13,432 nt of DNA from an uncultured Bacillota bacterium (GCA_937863905.1 CALMHV010000027.1:1-13432); one strand, 5' to 3'. Counted from the first letter of the stretch, positions 1 through 7,786 are shown. Program-made: numbers and translations. Notes: generated from the letters alone by a model not told the origin.

Positions 1-19
1 GGTCCAGGAGGCCGGGCTG

Positions 20-1135
20 ATGGCGACAAGCTTTCCGCTGCTGGGGAAGGAGATAGCCTTCAGCGACGCGCGGGAGGAGTACAACGCTCTCCGCAAGGAG
101 TACGCTGAACTGGCCGCGGGACAGGCGGCCGCGTTCGCCGGAGACTACCTGACTCACAACCAAAGTCTTGCCGACGTGTACCACAACGTGCGGCAGCAAG
201 GCCTCAGGCGCATCGACGAGGCCTGTGAGTACTCCCTCCGCCGGCTGGCGGGCAAAGGCCTCCGCGGCCTCGACCGAGCTTGGTTCTGGACCGCCTACTA
301 CGGCCAGTACTGCGACTGGGAGGCCACCGTCAGGACCGTCACGGCCAAGTACGAGGAGATCATGCTCGGCCGACCGCCGACGACCGGGCCGGTCGGGGGC
401 AGGGGCCTCGGCGACAGGTTGGCGGGCGCGGCGGAGGCCCAGGTCATGAGCGGAGTCGGGAGCCTGGTGGGGCAGGCCTTCTCCTCGGCCGGGGGCGCCG
501 CCCTGGCCGGCGCGGGCCTCGGTGGCGCGCTGGCGGGGGCCGCGCAGGCCGGCGCGATGACGGCCATCGGCGGCGCCATCCACGATGCCCGGGGCGCCGT
601 CGGCCGGGCCATCTCCACGGCCGGCGCCGCCATCAGAGTGAACCAGGTCTTTCACGATCCCCAGACCCTGGCCACTCTGGAGAAAGGGCTCGAGCGAGCC
701 GTGCTCGCCATGCACCTGGCCGTGCTGCAAGCCCTCCGAGACCGCGGCCTGACTACGGCCGAAGCCGTCGGTTCAGAGCCGGCAGGCCGGGCCGCGGCTA
801 TGTTCGGTCGCCTCGTGGACGGCAACGCGACGGAGGCCGACGCGGCCAGGGTCCTGACGGAGATCGTCGGCCTGAACCCCTATGAACCCCGTTACCTCGC
901 CCTGGTTGTGGACCGCTTCGGCGACAGCCGGCTCGAGGTCTCCCGACTGGCCGCGTACCTGGGCCTGGAGGAGGTTGAACGGTTCAAGAAGCTCAAGCTG
1001 GCGCGGCAGTTGGAGGGGCTGCCCCTCTCACCCCGGGGCGAAGCCGCTAAGTCTTTGGCGAAGGCCCGCGAGTACGCCGCCGCCCTCGGCCTGGAGCCCC
1101 AGGGTCCTTGGTTTGAGATGGCGGAGGGAAGCTGA
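20..1135 (+). CDS. Hypothetical protein with central glycine/alanine zipper segment
   Basis: I do not recognise this 371-aa protein. ATG at 20 is supported by GGAGG at 7-11, 8 nt upstream; a TGA at 18-20 overlaps it and may end an upstream gene outside the window. Residues 1-115 look helical and charged, with an aromatic patch (WFWTAYYGQYCDW, about 88-100). Residues 132-205 are strikingly rich in Gly and Ala, with many GxxxG/AxxxG spacings (for example GAGLGGALAGAAQAGA), as in glycine-zipper segments that can insert in or pack against membranes. Residues 280-320 form a compact domain (LNPYEPRYLALVVDRFGDS then LAAYLGL), and the tail is helical and basic. There is no signal peptide, no classical hydrophobic membrane helix and no catalytic motif I can name. 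In B. subtilis this position before RNase J holds dapA, so this gene is lineage-specific here. It uses the same GC-rich codons as its neighbours, so there is no sign of recent transfer. The coding call is firm, the function unknown. Confidence 0.85.
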   Translation: MATSFPLLGKEIAFSDAREEYNALRKEYAELAAGQAAAFAGDYLTHNQSLADVYHNVRQQGLRRIDEACEYSLRRLAGKGLRGLDRAWFWTAYYGQYCDWEATVRTVTAKYEEIMLGRPPTTGPVGGRGLGDRLAGAAEAQVMSGVGSLVGQAFSSAGGAALAGAGLGGALAGAAQAGAMTAIGGAIHDARGAVGRAISTAGAAIRVNQVFHDPQTLATLEKGLERAVLAMHLAVLQALRDRGLTTAEAVGSEPAGRAAAMFGRLVDGNATEADAARVLTEIVGLNPYEPRYLALVVDRFGDSRLEVSRLAAYLGLEEVERFKKLKLARQLEGLPLSPRGEAAKSLAKAREYAAALGLEPQGPWFEMAEGS

Positions 1136-1305
1136 GCTTTGCAATTCCCACCCCCAGGCGGCTATAATGGGGTACCGTTCCTGTACAAGCCTGGCTCGTT
1201 CCCGTTTGGACCGGGCCCGTTTTCGGACGATTCGCTCCGGCTAGCCGGGGCGATTGGCGACATGGACGAGACACGACAAGAATTCGATTCGGAGGTCAAC
1301 AACTG
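1136..1305 (+). other. Intergenic region / rnj 5' leader
   Basis: This 170-nt gap holds the promoter at 1139-1168 and then about 130 nt of leader. Within the leader are a short palindrome (CGGCTAGCCG, about 1239-1248), a repeated CCCGTTT word, and a 19-codon open frame from ATG 1263 to TGA 1322 that overlaps the rnj start but lacks a ribosome site. No terminator for the upstream gene is visible. The rnj ribosome site GGAGGT is at 1291-1296. Confidence 0.6.
1139..1168 (+). promoter_or_regulatory. Sigma-A-type promoter for rnj
   Basis: A perfect -10 box TATAAT lies at 1163-1168 and a fair -35 box TTGCAA (4 of 6 to TTGACA) at 1139-1144, with an 18-nt spacer. Such AT-rich words are rare in this GC-rich sequence. 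Transcription would begin near 1175 and give a leader of about 130 nt before the GTG of rnj. The -35 starts only 3 nt after the stop of the preceding gene, so rnj can be transcribed independently of it. Confidence 0.7.
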
Positions 1306-3093
1306 GTGGAAGAAACACTGAAAGGCCGCGCCAGCCGCGGTACGATGCGGGTGGGTTTTTTGGGCGGTCAGGGAGAGATTGGCAAGAACTGCTGCTTCAT
1401 CGAGCACGACGGTCAGATAATCCTCATCGACTGCGGGATGACTTTCCCCGACGAAGACTTTTTCGGCGTGGACATCATCCTGCCGGACCTGACCTTCCTC
1501 ACCCAACGGGGCAAGGACGTCAAGGCCCTCTTCATCACCCACGGGCATGAGGACCACATAGGGGCGGTGCCCTATCTTCTTCGGGAGATGAAGGTCCCGG
1601 TCTACGCCAGCCCGCTGGTCCTGGGGATGCTCCAGCCTAAGCTGGAGGAGATGAAGGTCAGGAACTTCGAGGGCAAGAAGGTCGAGCCCGGGCGGTCGGT
1701 CACCGTCGGGCCCTTCGAGGTCACCCCCTTCCGCGTGAACCACAGCATCCCCGACTCCTTCGGGTTCGCGGTCAAGACCGCGGTGGGGACCATGATCCAC
1801 ACCGGAGACTTCAAGTTCGACCAGACCCCGATCGACGGCAAGATGGCCGACTACCAGGCCCTCGGTGAGTACGCCGAACGCGGCGTGCTGGCCCTCCTCA
1901 TGGACAGCACCAATGCCGAAAGGGTCGGCTACACCGCCTCCGAGCGCGTGGTCGGCCAGCGCCTCCGCGAGATCTTCTGGAACCGGACCGGCCGGATCCT
2001 GGTGACGACCTTCGCCTCGAACGTTCACCGGATCCAGCAGGTCTTGGACGCGGCGCGCAGCGTCGGCCGCAAGGTCGGGGTCACCGGTCGGAGCATGTCC
2101 GACACGGTGGAGATCGCCGCCCGCCTCGGCTACCTGCGCCTTCCGCCCGACACCCTGGTGGAGATGGACGAGCTCAACCGGCTGCCGTCCGAGCGCGTCG
2201 TCCTGCTCACCACGGGCAGCCAGGGTGAGCCGATGTCGGCCCTGGCCCGCATCGCCGCCGGCGATTACCGCCGGACCGAGATAAAGCCCGGGGACACCGT
2301 GGTCTTCGCGGCCACGCCGGTGCCCGGGAACGAGACCCTGGTCGCCCGCACGGTGGACCTGCTCTTCCGCCAGGGGGCGGACGTCATCTACGAAGCCTCC
2401 AGCGGGGTGCACGTCTCCGGCCACGCTTCTCAGGAAGAACTGAAGCTGATGATGAACATCGTCCGGCCGAAGTTCTTCGTCCCGATGCACGGCGAGTGGC
2501 GGCACATGGTGAGAAACAGCCAACTCGCCCGGGATGTCGGGATTCCGAAAGAGAACATCTATCTCGTCGAAAACGGGGCGGTCCTGGAGTTCACGCGCGA
2601 CCGCGTGCGTCCAGCCGGGAAGGTTCATTCCGGTCAGATCATGATCGACGGCCTGGGCGTCGGTGACGTGGGCGACATCGTCCTCCGCGACCGGCGCCAG
2701 CTCGCCCAGGACGGCATCGTCCTCATCTCCGTCGCCGTCAACCCGGCGGCCGGCGAGATCCTGTCCGGGCCGGAGGTCATCTCGCGGGGCTTCGTCTACG
2801 CCCGCGAGTCCGAGGAACTCATCGACGAGGCCAAGGAACGGGTCAGGGAGACTCTCCTCGCGCTCTACGCGGGCGGGAGCCGTGAGTGGCCCAAGGTCAA
2901 GAGCCGGGTGCGGCAGGCCGTGTCCAACCTGTTCAACGATCGGACGCGCCGGAGGCCGATGATCATCCCGGTCATCCTGGAGGTCGGCCCGGGCGGGACG
3001 CGCGTCCGCGAGGCGAGCGAGGACTACCCGCAGGATGAGGGACCGGGCGAGGTGCCCGGCAAGACCGGGAAGGTCCGGCCGATAGAGGGCTAG
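1306..3093 (+). CDS. rnj: Ribonuclease J (metallo-beta-lactamase/beta-CASP RNase)
   Basis: RNase J is a cytoplasmic 5'-to-3' exonuclease and endonuclease that matures and decays mRNA and rRNA in Bacillota. The 595-aa length is close to the usual 555-600. The zinc site is intact: THGHEDHIGAVPY gives H79, H81, D83 and H84; H146 lies in VNHSIPDS; D168 lies in TGDFKFD; and H395 lies in PMHGEWRHM, in the last part of the metallo-beta-lactamase/beta-CASP core. Residues 14-30 (MRVGFLGGQGEIGKNCC) form the typical N-terminal strand. The C-terminal domain, roughly 450-560, includes SGPEVISRGFVYARESEEL, a family hallmark. The GTG at 1306 is chosen because GGAGGT at 1291-1296 is 9 nt upstream; ATG at 1345 would drop 13 residues and has no good ribosome site. 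It precedes tepA and ylzJ as rnjB (ymfA) does in B. subtilis. Whether it is functionally J1 or J2 cannot be told from one copy. Confidence 0.96.
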   Translation: MEETLKGRASRGTMRVGFLGGQGEIGKNCCFIEHDGQIILIDCGMTFPDEDFFGVDIILPDLTFLTQRGKDVKALFITHGHEDHIGAVPYLLREMKVPVYASPLVLGMLQPKLEEMKVRNFEGKKVEPGRSVTVGPFEVTPFRVNHSIPDSFGFAVKTAVGTMIHTGDFKFDQTPIDGKMADYQALGEYAERGVLALLMDSTNAERVGYTASERVVGQRLREIFWNRTGRILVTTFASNVHRIQQVLDAARSVGRKVGVTGRSMSDTVEIAARLGYLRLPPDTLVEMDELNRLPSERVVLLTTGSQGEPMSALARIAAGDYRRTEIKPGDTVVFAATPVPGNETLVARTVDLLFRQGADVIYEASSGVHVSGHASQEELKLMMNIVRPKFFVPMHGEWRHMVRNSQLARDVGIPKENIYLVENGAVLEFTRDRVRPAGKVHSGQIMIDGLGVGDVGDIVLRDRRQLAQDGIVLISVAVNPAAGEILSGPEVISRGFVYARESEELIDEAKERVRETLLALYAGGSREWPKVKSRVRQAVSNLFNDRTRRRPMIIPVILEVGPGGTRVREASEDYPQDEGPGEVPGKTGKVRPIEG

Positions 3094-3121
3094 GACAGGG
3101 CAATAGGACGAGCACGGTTAC

Positions 3122-3167
3122 GGGCATCCTATCCGGGTCGTACGACCTGGAGGGATGCCCTTGTTTT
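3122..3167 (+). terminator. Strong hairpin plus T-tract between rnj and tepA, overlapping the tepA ribosome site
   Basis: The arms GGGCATCC (3122-3129) and GGATGCCC (3153-3160) pair perfectly. After one G-T pair and one bulged base the stem continues through 3132-3139 with 3144-3151, closing on a GTAC loop: about 17 pairs. TTGTTTT (3161-3167) follows directly, so this looks like an intrinsic terminator for rnj. The 3' arm, however, contains the only good ribosome site for tepA (GGAGGG, 3149-3154) and an ATG at 3155, and the T-tract contains the TTG start at 3161. The structure could therefore end rnj transcripts, mask tepA translation, or both. The pairing is seen directly; the roles are inferred. 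Confidence 0.7.
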
Positions 3168-4069
3168 GGCAAGCAGGCCGAGGTCCGGAAGGTGTTCCCG
3201 GGCCGACCGTTCCCGGACAGCCCTGGACGGCCCCGCCCGGACCGCCCTCGCCCGGCGGGCCGGCGCCGTCGCCCGAGGTGGCCCCTCATCAGCCCCGGGG
3301 GCCGGCGGGGCCTCGCCCCTCCGACGGAGGTCGCCGGTACGCGGGTCCGAGCCCGGACCCCGACTCCGACCCGGACCTGCCGCCCGAGGACGAAGAGGCC
3401 ACGATCGAGGCCATCGAGAAGTTCGGTGTCACCGAGGTCCCGCGGGGCAAGAGCAACATCCACTGCCTGACCATCGTCGGCCAGATCGAGGGCCACATCG
3501 TCCTGCCCTCGCAGAACAAGACGACCAAGTACGAGCACATCATGCCCCAGCTCGTGGCGGTCGAGATGAACCCGGACATCGAAGGCCTCCTGGTCATCCT
3601 CAACACCGTGGGGGGCGACGTCGAGGCCGGCCTGGCCCTGGCCGAACTCCTGGCGACCATGGCCACGCCGACGGTCTCGCTCATCCTGGGTGGCGGGCAC
3701 AGCATCGGCATCCCCGTCGCCGTGGCGGCCGACCACTCCTTCATCACCCCGACGGCCACCATGACCATCCATCCCATCCGCCTGAGCGGTCTGGTCATCG
3801 GGGTCCCGCAGACGTACGAGTACCTGGACAAGATGCAGGACCGGGTGGTCCGGTTCATCGTCGCCAACTCCCGCGTCAGCGAAGGGCGGTTGCGCGGGCT
3901 CATGTTCCGGACGGGTGAACTCGCCCGGGACATCGGGACCGTGCTCATCGGGGAGGAGGCGGTGAGCGAGGGCCTCATCGACGAGGTGGGCGGGGTGTCC
4001 CAGGCCCTCGGCCGGCTCAACGCCCTCATCGCCGACGTGCGGGCCAAGAAGGGGGTGCTCCCGGCGTGA
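3161..4069 (+). CDS. tepA: TepA, ClpP-like serine protease (translocation-enhancing protein family)
   Basis: TepA proteins are ClpP-fold, probably self-sufficient cytoplasmic serine peptidases. B. subtilis TepA was linked to protein export. The core from about residue 95 matches the family closely: [52 protein letters not shown], then [12 protein letters not shown] with the likely nucleophile Ser181 (codon 3701), and [11 protein letters not shown] with the likely catalytic His204 (codon 3770). The last third ([21 protein letters not shown]) is also typical. Residues 5-85 are a proline/glycine-rich, disordered extension ending in an acidic stretch. Start choice: ATG 3155 directly abuts GGAGGG (3149-3154), too close for normal initiation, whereas the in-frame TTG at 3161 has 6-nt spacing, giving 302 aa. 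The site lies in a strong hairpin. A GTG at about 3277 is a possible shorter start but has no ribosome site. ylzJ follows with overlap. Confidence 0.9.
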   Translation: MFWQAGRGPEGVPGPTVPGQPWTAPPGPPSPGGPAPSPEVAPHQPRGPAGPRPSDGGRRYAGPSPDPDSDPDLPPEDEEATIEAIEKFGVTEVPRGKSNIHCLTIVGQIEGHIVLPSQNKTTKYEHIMPQLVAVEMNPDIEGLLVILNTVGGDVEAGLALAELLATMATPTVSLILGGGHSIGIPVAVAADHSFITPTATMTIHPIRLSGLVIGVPQTYEYLDKMQDRVVRFIVANSRVSEGRLRGLMFRTGELARDIGTVLIGEEAVSEGLIDEVGGVSQALGRLNALIADVRAKKGVLPA

Positions 4070-4353
4070 TTCTCTACACGGTGATGCCCGAGGAGTTCGT
4101 CCTCGCCGGAATCGGCCACGGGGTCGGCGACTTCGTCGACTGGCCTTGCCCGCCCGTGGCTTCCGGGCTGGTCGAGTGCGCCGCCCGGGGACGCTCCGGG
4201 TCCGTGCGGCTCCTGGTGGAGCCCGCTTCCGGCGGCGGCTGGCAGGTGAGCCGGCTCCTCAGCTCCGACCCCGCGGACTATCTCGACCCGCGTTTCGGCC
4301 CCGGCCGACGAGTGGATGTGGCTGGACTGGCTGGCCCTGCTATAATTGGGTAG
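4066..4353 (+). CDS. ylzJ: YlzJ-like family protein
   Basis: This 95-aa protein begins [15 protein letters not shown], the typical opening of the YlzJ-like family, and has the family's [18 protein letters not shown] block near residues 64-81. YlzJ is a small cytoplasmic protein of unknown function, encoded directly after tepA and before spoIIIE in Bacillus, which is the same context as here. The start GTG 4066 overlaps the tepA stop (TGA 4067-4069), so translation is probably coupled to tepA; GGGGGTG at 4051-4057 can serve as ribosome site. It is slightly longer than usual owing to a Gly/Arg-rich middle (about 41-56). The last codons also carry the uppP promoter. There is no membrane segment. 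The family assignment rests on the N-terminal motif and synteny and is strong; the biochemical role is unknown. Confidence 0.85.
   Translation: MILYTVMPEEFVLAGIGHGVGDFVDWPCPPVASGLVECAARGRSGSVRLLVEPASGGGWQVSRLLSSDPADYLDPRFGPGRRVDVAGLAGPAIIG
4338..4346 (+). promoter_or_regulatory. Extended -10 promoter for uppP inside the ylzJ 3' end
   Basis: TGCTATAAT at 4338-4346 is a TGn extended -10 joined to a perfect TATAAT (4341-4346), in the last codons of ylzJ. No convincing -35 lies 16-18 nt upstream (TGGCTG at 4319 is the best, 2 of 6), which fits the extended -10 class. Transcription would start near 4353 and reach the uppP ATG after about 37 nt. Confidence 0.6.
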
Positions 4354-4389
4354 CCAGTAAGACATAGCCACCGTGGGAGAGAGCGGCAC

Positions 4390-5250
4390 ATGACCTGGTT
4401 CACGTGGGTGTTCCTTGGCGTCCTGCAAGGTCTGACCGAGTTCCTTCCCGTCTCTAGTTCCGGTCATCTCGTCCTGGCCCAGAGCGTCCTCGGCGTGACG
4501 GTGCCCGGGGTGGTCCTGGAGGTCACCGTGCACGTGGCGACGGCCCTGGCCGTCGTCGTCCTCTACTGGCGGGACCTCGCGCGGATGCTCGCCGCCGTGG
4601 CCCGCTGGCCCTTCCGGCGCCGGCCCGGCCTCCGCGGCGCGGCCGTCGTCCGCGAGGACTACGCCTGGCGCGGTTTGGCCATGAACATCCTCTTGGCCAC
4701 GCTGGTGACCTCGGCCATCGGCTTCGGTTTCCAGCCCTTCTTCCGCGGCGCCTTCGAACAGCCCAAGGTGGCGGCGGGCATGCTCCTGGTCACCGGGGCC
4801 GTCCTCTACGCGTCGCGCTGGATCCGCAAGGGACGCCGCGGCCCGAGCGACCTCGGCCCGGCGGACGCCTTCTGGGTCGGGATCGCCCAGGGTCTGGCCA
4901 TCCTTCCCGGGCTCTCGCGGTCCGGTTTGACCATCGTCGGCGGGCTCACGCGGAAGCTGCGCGGGGAGGCCGCCGCCCGCTTCGCTTTCCTCCTGGCCAT
5001 CCCGGCCGTCCTGGGGGCCGCCCTCGTCGAAACAGTAGGTTCAGGGGAGTTCTCCGCCGCCCTCCGGGCCGGGGTGTCCCTGGGCGGACTGGGGGCCGCC
5101 TTCGCCGCCGCGTTCGTCGCGGGGCTGGGGGCCATGGTCTTGCTCGTGAGGGTCGTCGAGCGCGGGCAGCTCCATCGCTTCGCCTGGTACTGCTGGCTGG
5201 CCGGCGGCGCCGCCCTGGCCTGGCTCTACCTGGCCGGCGGGCCGGGATAG
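4390..5250 (+). CDS. uppP: Undecaprenyl-diphosphate phosphatase (BacA/UppP family)
   Basis: UppP dephosphorylates undecaprenyl diphosphate to undecaprenyl phosphate, recycling the lipid carrier for peptidoglycan and other envelope polymers. It is an integral membrane enzyme whose high dosage gives bacitracin resistance. The 286-aa protein has both family signatures: QGLTEFLPVSSSGHL (Q13, E17, S22-S24, H26), which is the (E/Q)xxxE region, and PGLSRSGLT with catalytic Arg177. Hydrophobic segments recur through residues 3-30, 45-60, 92-112, 127-142, 158-172, 190-210, 223-252 and 262-282, matching the usual bundle. A positively charged loop (about 71-90, RRRPGLRGAAVVRED) is probably cytoplasmic. 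Start ATG 4390 has GGGAGAG at 4375-4381. Its own promoter lies upstream, and it is inserted between ylzJ and ftsK, where B. subtilis has no such gene. Confidence 0.95.
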   Translation: MTWFTWVFLGVLQGLTEFLPVSSSGHLVLAQSVLGVTVPGVVLEVTVHVATALAVVVLYWRDLARMLAAVARWPFRRRPGLRGAAVVREDYAWRGLAMNILLATLVTSAIGFGFQPFFRGAFEQPKVAAGMLLVTGAVLYASRWIRKGRRGPSDLGPADAFWVGIAQGLAILPGLSRSGLTIVGGLTRKLRGEAAARFAFLLAIPAVLGAALVETVGSGEFSAALRAGVSLGGLGAAFAAAFVAGLGAMVLLVRVVERGQLHRFAWYCWLAGGAALAWLYLAGGPG

Positions 5251-5335
5251 GGTGGGGGGGAGGTTTCGGGCGCCGGGCCGTAGAAGTCTGAGGGCTGGTC
5301 GCGCTCCACGGCCCCCGGAAGTGAGGGACGGACCC
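5251..5335 (+). other. uppP-ftsK intergenic leader
   Basis: This 85-nt spacer carries an extreme G-run (5255-5260, GGGGGG then AGG) and a 7-bp inverted repeat, GGGCCGT (5275-5281) with ACGGCCC (5308-5314), that could form a hairpin with a 26-nt loop just before the ftsK ribosome site. There is no T-tract and no recognisable promoter, so ftsK is probably read from the uppP promoter. Confidence 0.4.
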
Positions 5336-7786
5336 GTGTTTGCCAACCTTCGGGATGAGATAAAGCAGGAGATTCTCGGCGTCGCCCTGGTCTCGCTGAC
5401 CGTCCTCGTCTACCTTGGACTCTCCTCCAGAGCCGGGGTCCTGGGAGACTTCGTCAAACAGTTCCTGAGCGCCGCCTTCGGCGACGTCCAGATGTTCGTT
5501 CCCGCCCTGCTCGGCTTGATCGGGGTCCTCTGCGTCTTAAAGAAGGGGTACCTTTTCGCCGGGACCCGGGCGGTGGGGTGGGGCCTCGGGCTCCTCGTGG
5601 CCCTGGGCTGGGTCCACCGTTTCCAGCCCGGCACGACGGGGGCGGAGTTCTACAACGTCACCTTCGGTCTGGGCGGGGGGGTGGTCGGCGCGGCCGTCAC
5701 CTGGGCCCTGCGCTCGGTCCTCGGTCCGCTGGGGCGCGACGTGGCCCTGGCTTGTCTCAGCCTCATCGCCTTTCTCCTCGCCGTCGACACCTCGCTGGTT
5801 CGGTTGGCCCAGGGCTTGGGGGCCGGTGTCACGGGCGCGGCGCGCTGGACCGCCCAGACCTCGGGCAAGTTCGTCGGCCGCCTCGGGCGGAAGGAGAAAC
5901 CTCGCCGCAAGGGTCCGACGCCGGAGTACGAGCCCCGCGGGTACGCCGCACGAGGGGCGGCGGCGGAGGCGACAACGGTCCCGAGCCGCTTTTCCGCCGG
6001 CGTGCGTCCGGGCCAGGGCGTATCAGGCGTGCACCTGGCCTTGGGCGGCGCGGCTGTCCGGTTCGGGTCGGGCAGGGCGGTGGGCGGTGAGTCGGCGTCC
6101 GCGACCGGCGCGGCCGGGGCGATCCGGGCGGCCGCCGCGACCGGCGTCTCGGGCGTGGCCGCCGGCGCCTCCGGGACCGCGGTCCGGGCCATCGGCCAGC
6201 CGGCCGGTGGCGCCAAGGCCGCCGGCGCCCGGAAACCGTACGACCAGATTTCCCTCACGGAAGACCTGCTCTATGAACTGCCGCCCCTGTCGCTGTTGGA
6301 CCCGACCCCGCCGGCCAAGGGCCGCCGCAGCCGGCAGGATTTCGAAGAGAAGGCTCGCATCCTCGAAGACACCCTCGCCAGCTTCGGAGTCGGCGGGAAG
6401 GTCCTGGAGAGCAGGCGCGGTCCGGTCGTGACCCGCTTCGAGTTCCAGCCGGCGCCGGGGGTGAAGGTGGCCCGCATCGTCGCCCTGGCGGACGACATCG
6501 CCTTGCACATGGCCTCGCAAGGCGTGCGTATCGAGGCCCCGATACCCGGCAAGCACGCCGTGGGCATCGAGGTCCCGAACCTCGAGGTCTCCACGGTGCC
6601 GCTCCGCGAGGTCCTGGAAGACCCCGAGGTCCAGAACCTGTCCTCCAAGCTTACCGTGGTCTTCGGCAAGGAGATCACCGGCCGGCCCATCACCGGTGAC
6701 CTCGGCCGCCTGCTGCACGTCCTCATCGCCGGCACCACCGGTTCGGGCAAGAGCGTGTGCATCAACGCCCTCCTGGCGAGCCTGCTCCTGCGGGCCAAGC
6801 CCAACGAAGTGAAGCTGCTCCTCATCGACCCGAAGGTCGTCGAACTGAGCATGTACGAGGGCATCCCGCATCTTCTGGCCCCGGTGGTGACCGACCCCAA
6901 GAAGGCCGCCGGCTGCCTGCGCTGGGCGGTCAAGCAGATGGAGGAGAGGTACGAGCTCTTCGCCGCGGCGGGGGTCCGCGACATCAACCGGTACAACGCC
7001 ATGGTCGCGGAATGGGACCGGCCGGCGGTCCCCGGGCCGCAGCCTCTGCCCTACATCGTCATCATCATCGACGAACTCGGCGACCTCATGATGGTCGCCC
7101 CGGTGGACGTGGAGGATGCCATCTGGCGGTTGGCCCAGATGGCCCGGGCGGCCGGCATCCATCTGGTGGTGGCCACCCAGCGCCCGTCGGTCGACGTCGT
7201 CACCGGCACCATCAAGGCCAACATTCCGACCCGCGTCGCCTTCAAGGTGGCCTCACAGGTCGACTCCAGGACCATCATCGACGGGCCCGGGGCCGAGAAG
7301 CTCCTCGGGCAAGGCGACATGCTCTACATGCCTGTCGGCACCAGCAAGCCCATCCGGGTCCAGGGCGCCTACGTCACGGAACGGGAGATCGAGGCCATCG
7401 TGGCCCACGCCAAGGCCCAGGCGCGACCGCGTTACGTGTCGGACATCCTGTCGGCCGAAGAGGTCGCGCATGGCCCGGAGGAGGAAGCCGACGACACCCT
7501 CTTCGAGGACGCCATCCGGGTGGTCATGGAGTCGGGCCAGGCCTCCATCTCCATGCTCCAGCGCAAGCTGCGCGTGGGCTACACGCGAGCCGGCCGCCTG
7601 ATTGACATGATGGAGGAGAAGGGCGTCGTCGGGCCCTTCGAGGGGTCGAAAGCCCGCGACATCCTGATGACTTACGAGCACTACCGGCGCCTGAAGGAGG
7701 CCGGGAGGCGGGCGGCTCGGGCCGGGGCGACGTCCCCGCCGGAGCCGGCGGAAGACGTCCAGGGGGAGGGGGAAGGGGAGAAGTGA
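5336..7786 (+). CDS. ftsK: DNA translocase FtsK/SpoIIIE
   Basis: A membrane-anchored, ATP-driven pump that moves chromosomal DNA through the closing septum in division or sporulation. The GTG at 5336 (816 aa) is preferred: TGAGGGA is at 5322-5328, 7 nt upstream, and the protein then starts VFANLRDEIKQEI just before the first helix. An open frame extends to GTG 5252, but that 28-residue Arg/Pro-rich extension looks non-coding. Hydrophobic helices lie near 13-30, 52-69, 79-93, 112-128 and 134-151, followed by an Ala/Gly-rich disordered linker to about 299. The alpha/beta motor carries Walker A GTTGSGKS (466-473) and Walker B IVIIIDELGDLMM (D579, E580). The gamma DNA-reading winged helix is at about 721-780 (ASISMLQRKLRVGYTRAGRL), which recognises orienting octamers in FtsK and SpoIIIE. 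The position after tepA-ylzJ argues for the spoIIIE orthologue, but a vegetative FtsK role cannot be excluded. The lysE stop-start overlap suggests co-translation. Confidence 0.95.
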   Translation: MFANLRDEIKQEILGVALVSLTVLVYLGLSSRAGVLGDFVKQFLSAAFGDVQMFVPALLGLIGVLCVLKKGYLFAGTRAVGWGLGLLVALGWVHRFQPGTTGAEFYNVTFGLGGGVVGAAVTWALRSVLGPLGRDVALACLSLIAFLLAVDTSLVRLAQGLGAGVTGAARWTAQTSGKFVGRLGRKEKPRRKGPTPEYEPRGYAARGAAAEATTVPSRFSAGVRPGQGVSGVHLALGGAAVRFGSGRAVGGESASATGAAGAIRAAAATGVSGVAAGASGTAVRAIGQPAGGAKAAGARKPYDQISLTEDLLYELPPLSLLDPTPPAKGRRSRQDFEEKARILEDTLASFGVGGKVLESRRGPVVTRFEFQPAPGVKVARIVALADDIALHMASQGVRIEAPIPGKHAVGIEVPNLEVSTVPLREVLEDPEVQNLSSKLTVVFGKEITGRPITGDLGRLLHVLIAGTTGSGKSVCINALLASLLLRAKPNEVKLLLIDPKVVELSMYEGIPHLLAPVVTDPKKAAGCLRWAVKQMEERYELFAAAGVRDINRYNAMVAEWDRPAVPGPQPLPYIVIIIDELGDLMMVAPVDVEDAIWRLAQMARAAGIHLVVATQRPSVDVVTGTIKANIPTRVAFKVASQVDSRTIIDGPGAEKLLGQGDMLYMPVGTSKPIRVQGAYVTEREIEAIVAHAKAQARPRYVSDILSAEEVAHGPEEEADDTLFEDAIRVVMESGQASISMLQRKLRVGYTRAGRLIDMMEEKGVVGPFEGSKARDILMTYEHYRRLKEAGRRAARAGATSPPEPAEDVQGEGEGEK

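Noticed and set aside
1139..1322. 60-codon frame starting at TTG 1139
   Set aside because: It starts inside the promoter -35 box and has no ribosome site; only its last 19 codons, from ATG 1263, are even arguable.
1162..2628. Long reverse-strand open frame (488 codons) antisense to rnj
   Set aside because: Its sequence is the low-quality Gly/Asp/Arg/His-rich type produced by the complement of a GC-rich gene. RNase J on the + strand explains the region.
3289..4533. Reverse-strand open frame (414 codons) across tepA and ylzJ
   Set aside because: It spans two recognised + strand genes and a promoter, with no motif or ribosome site of its own.
5252..5335. Upstream extension of ftsK from GTG 5252
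   Set aside because: The 28 added residues are Arg/Pro-rich and unlike FtsK N-termini, and the G-run is not spaced as a ribosome site for that GTG. GTG 5336 has a proper site.
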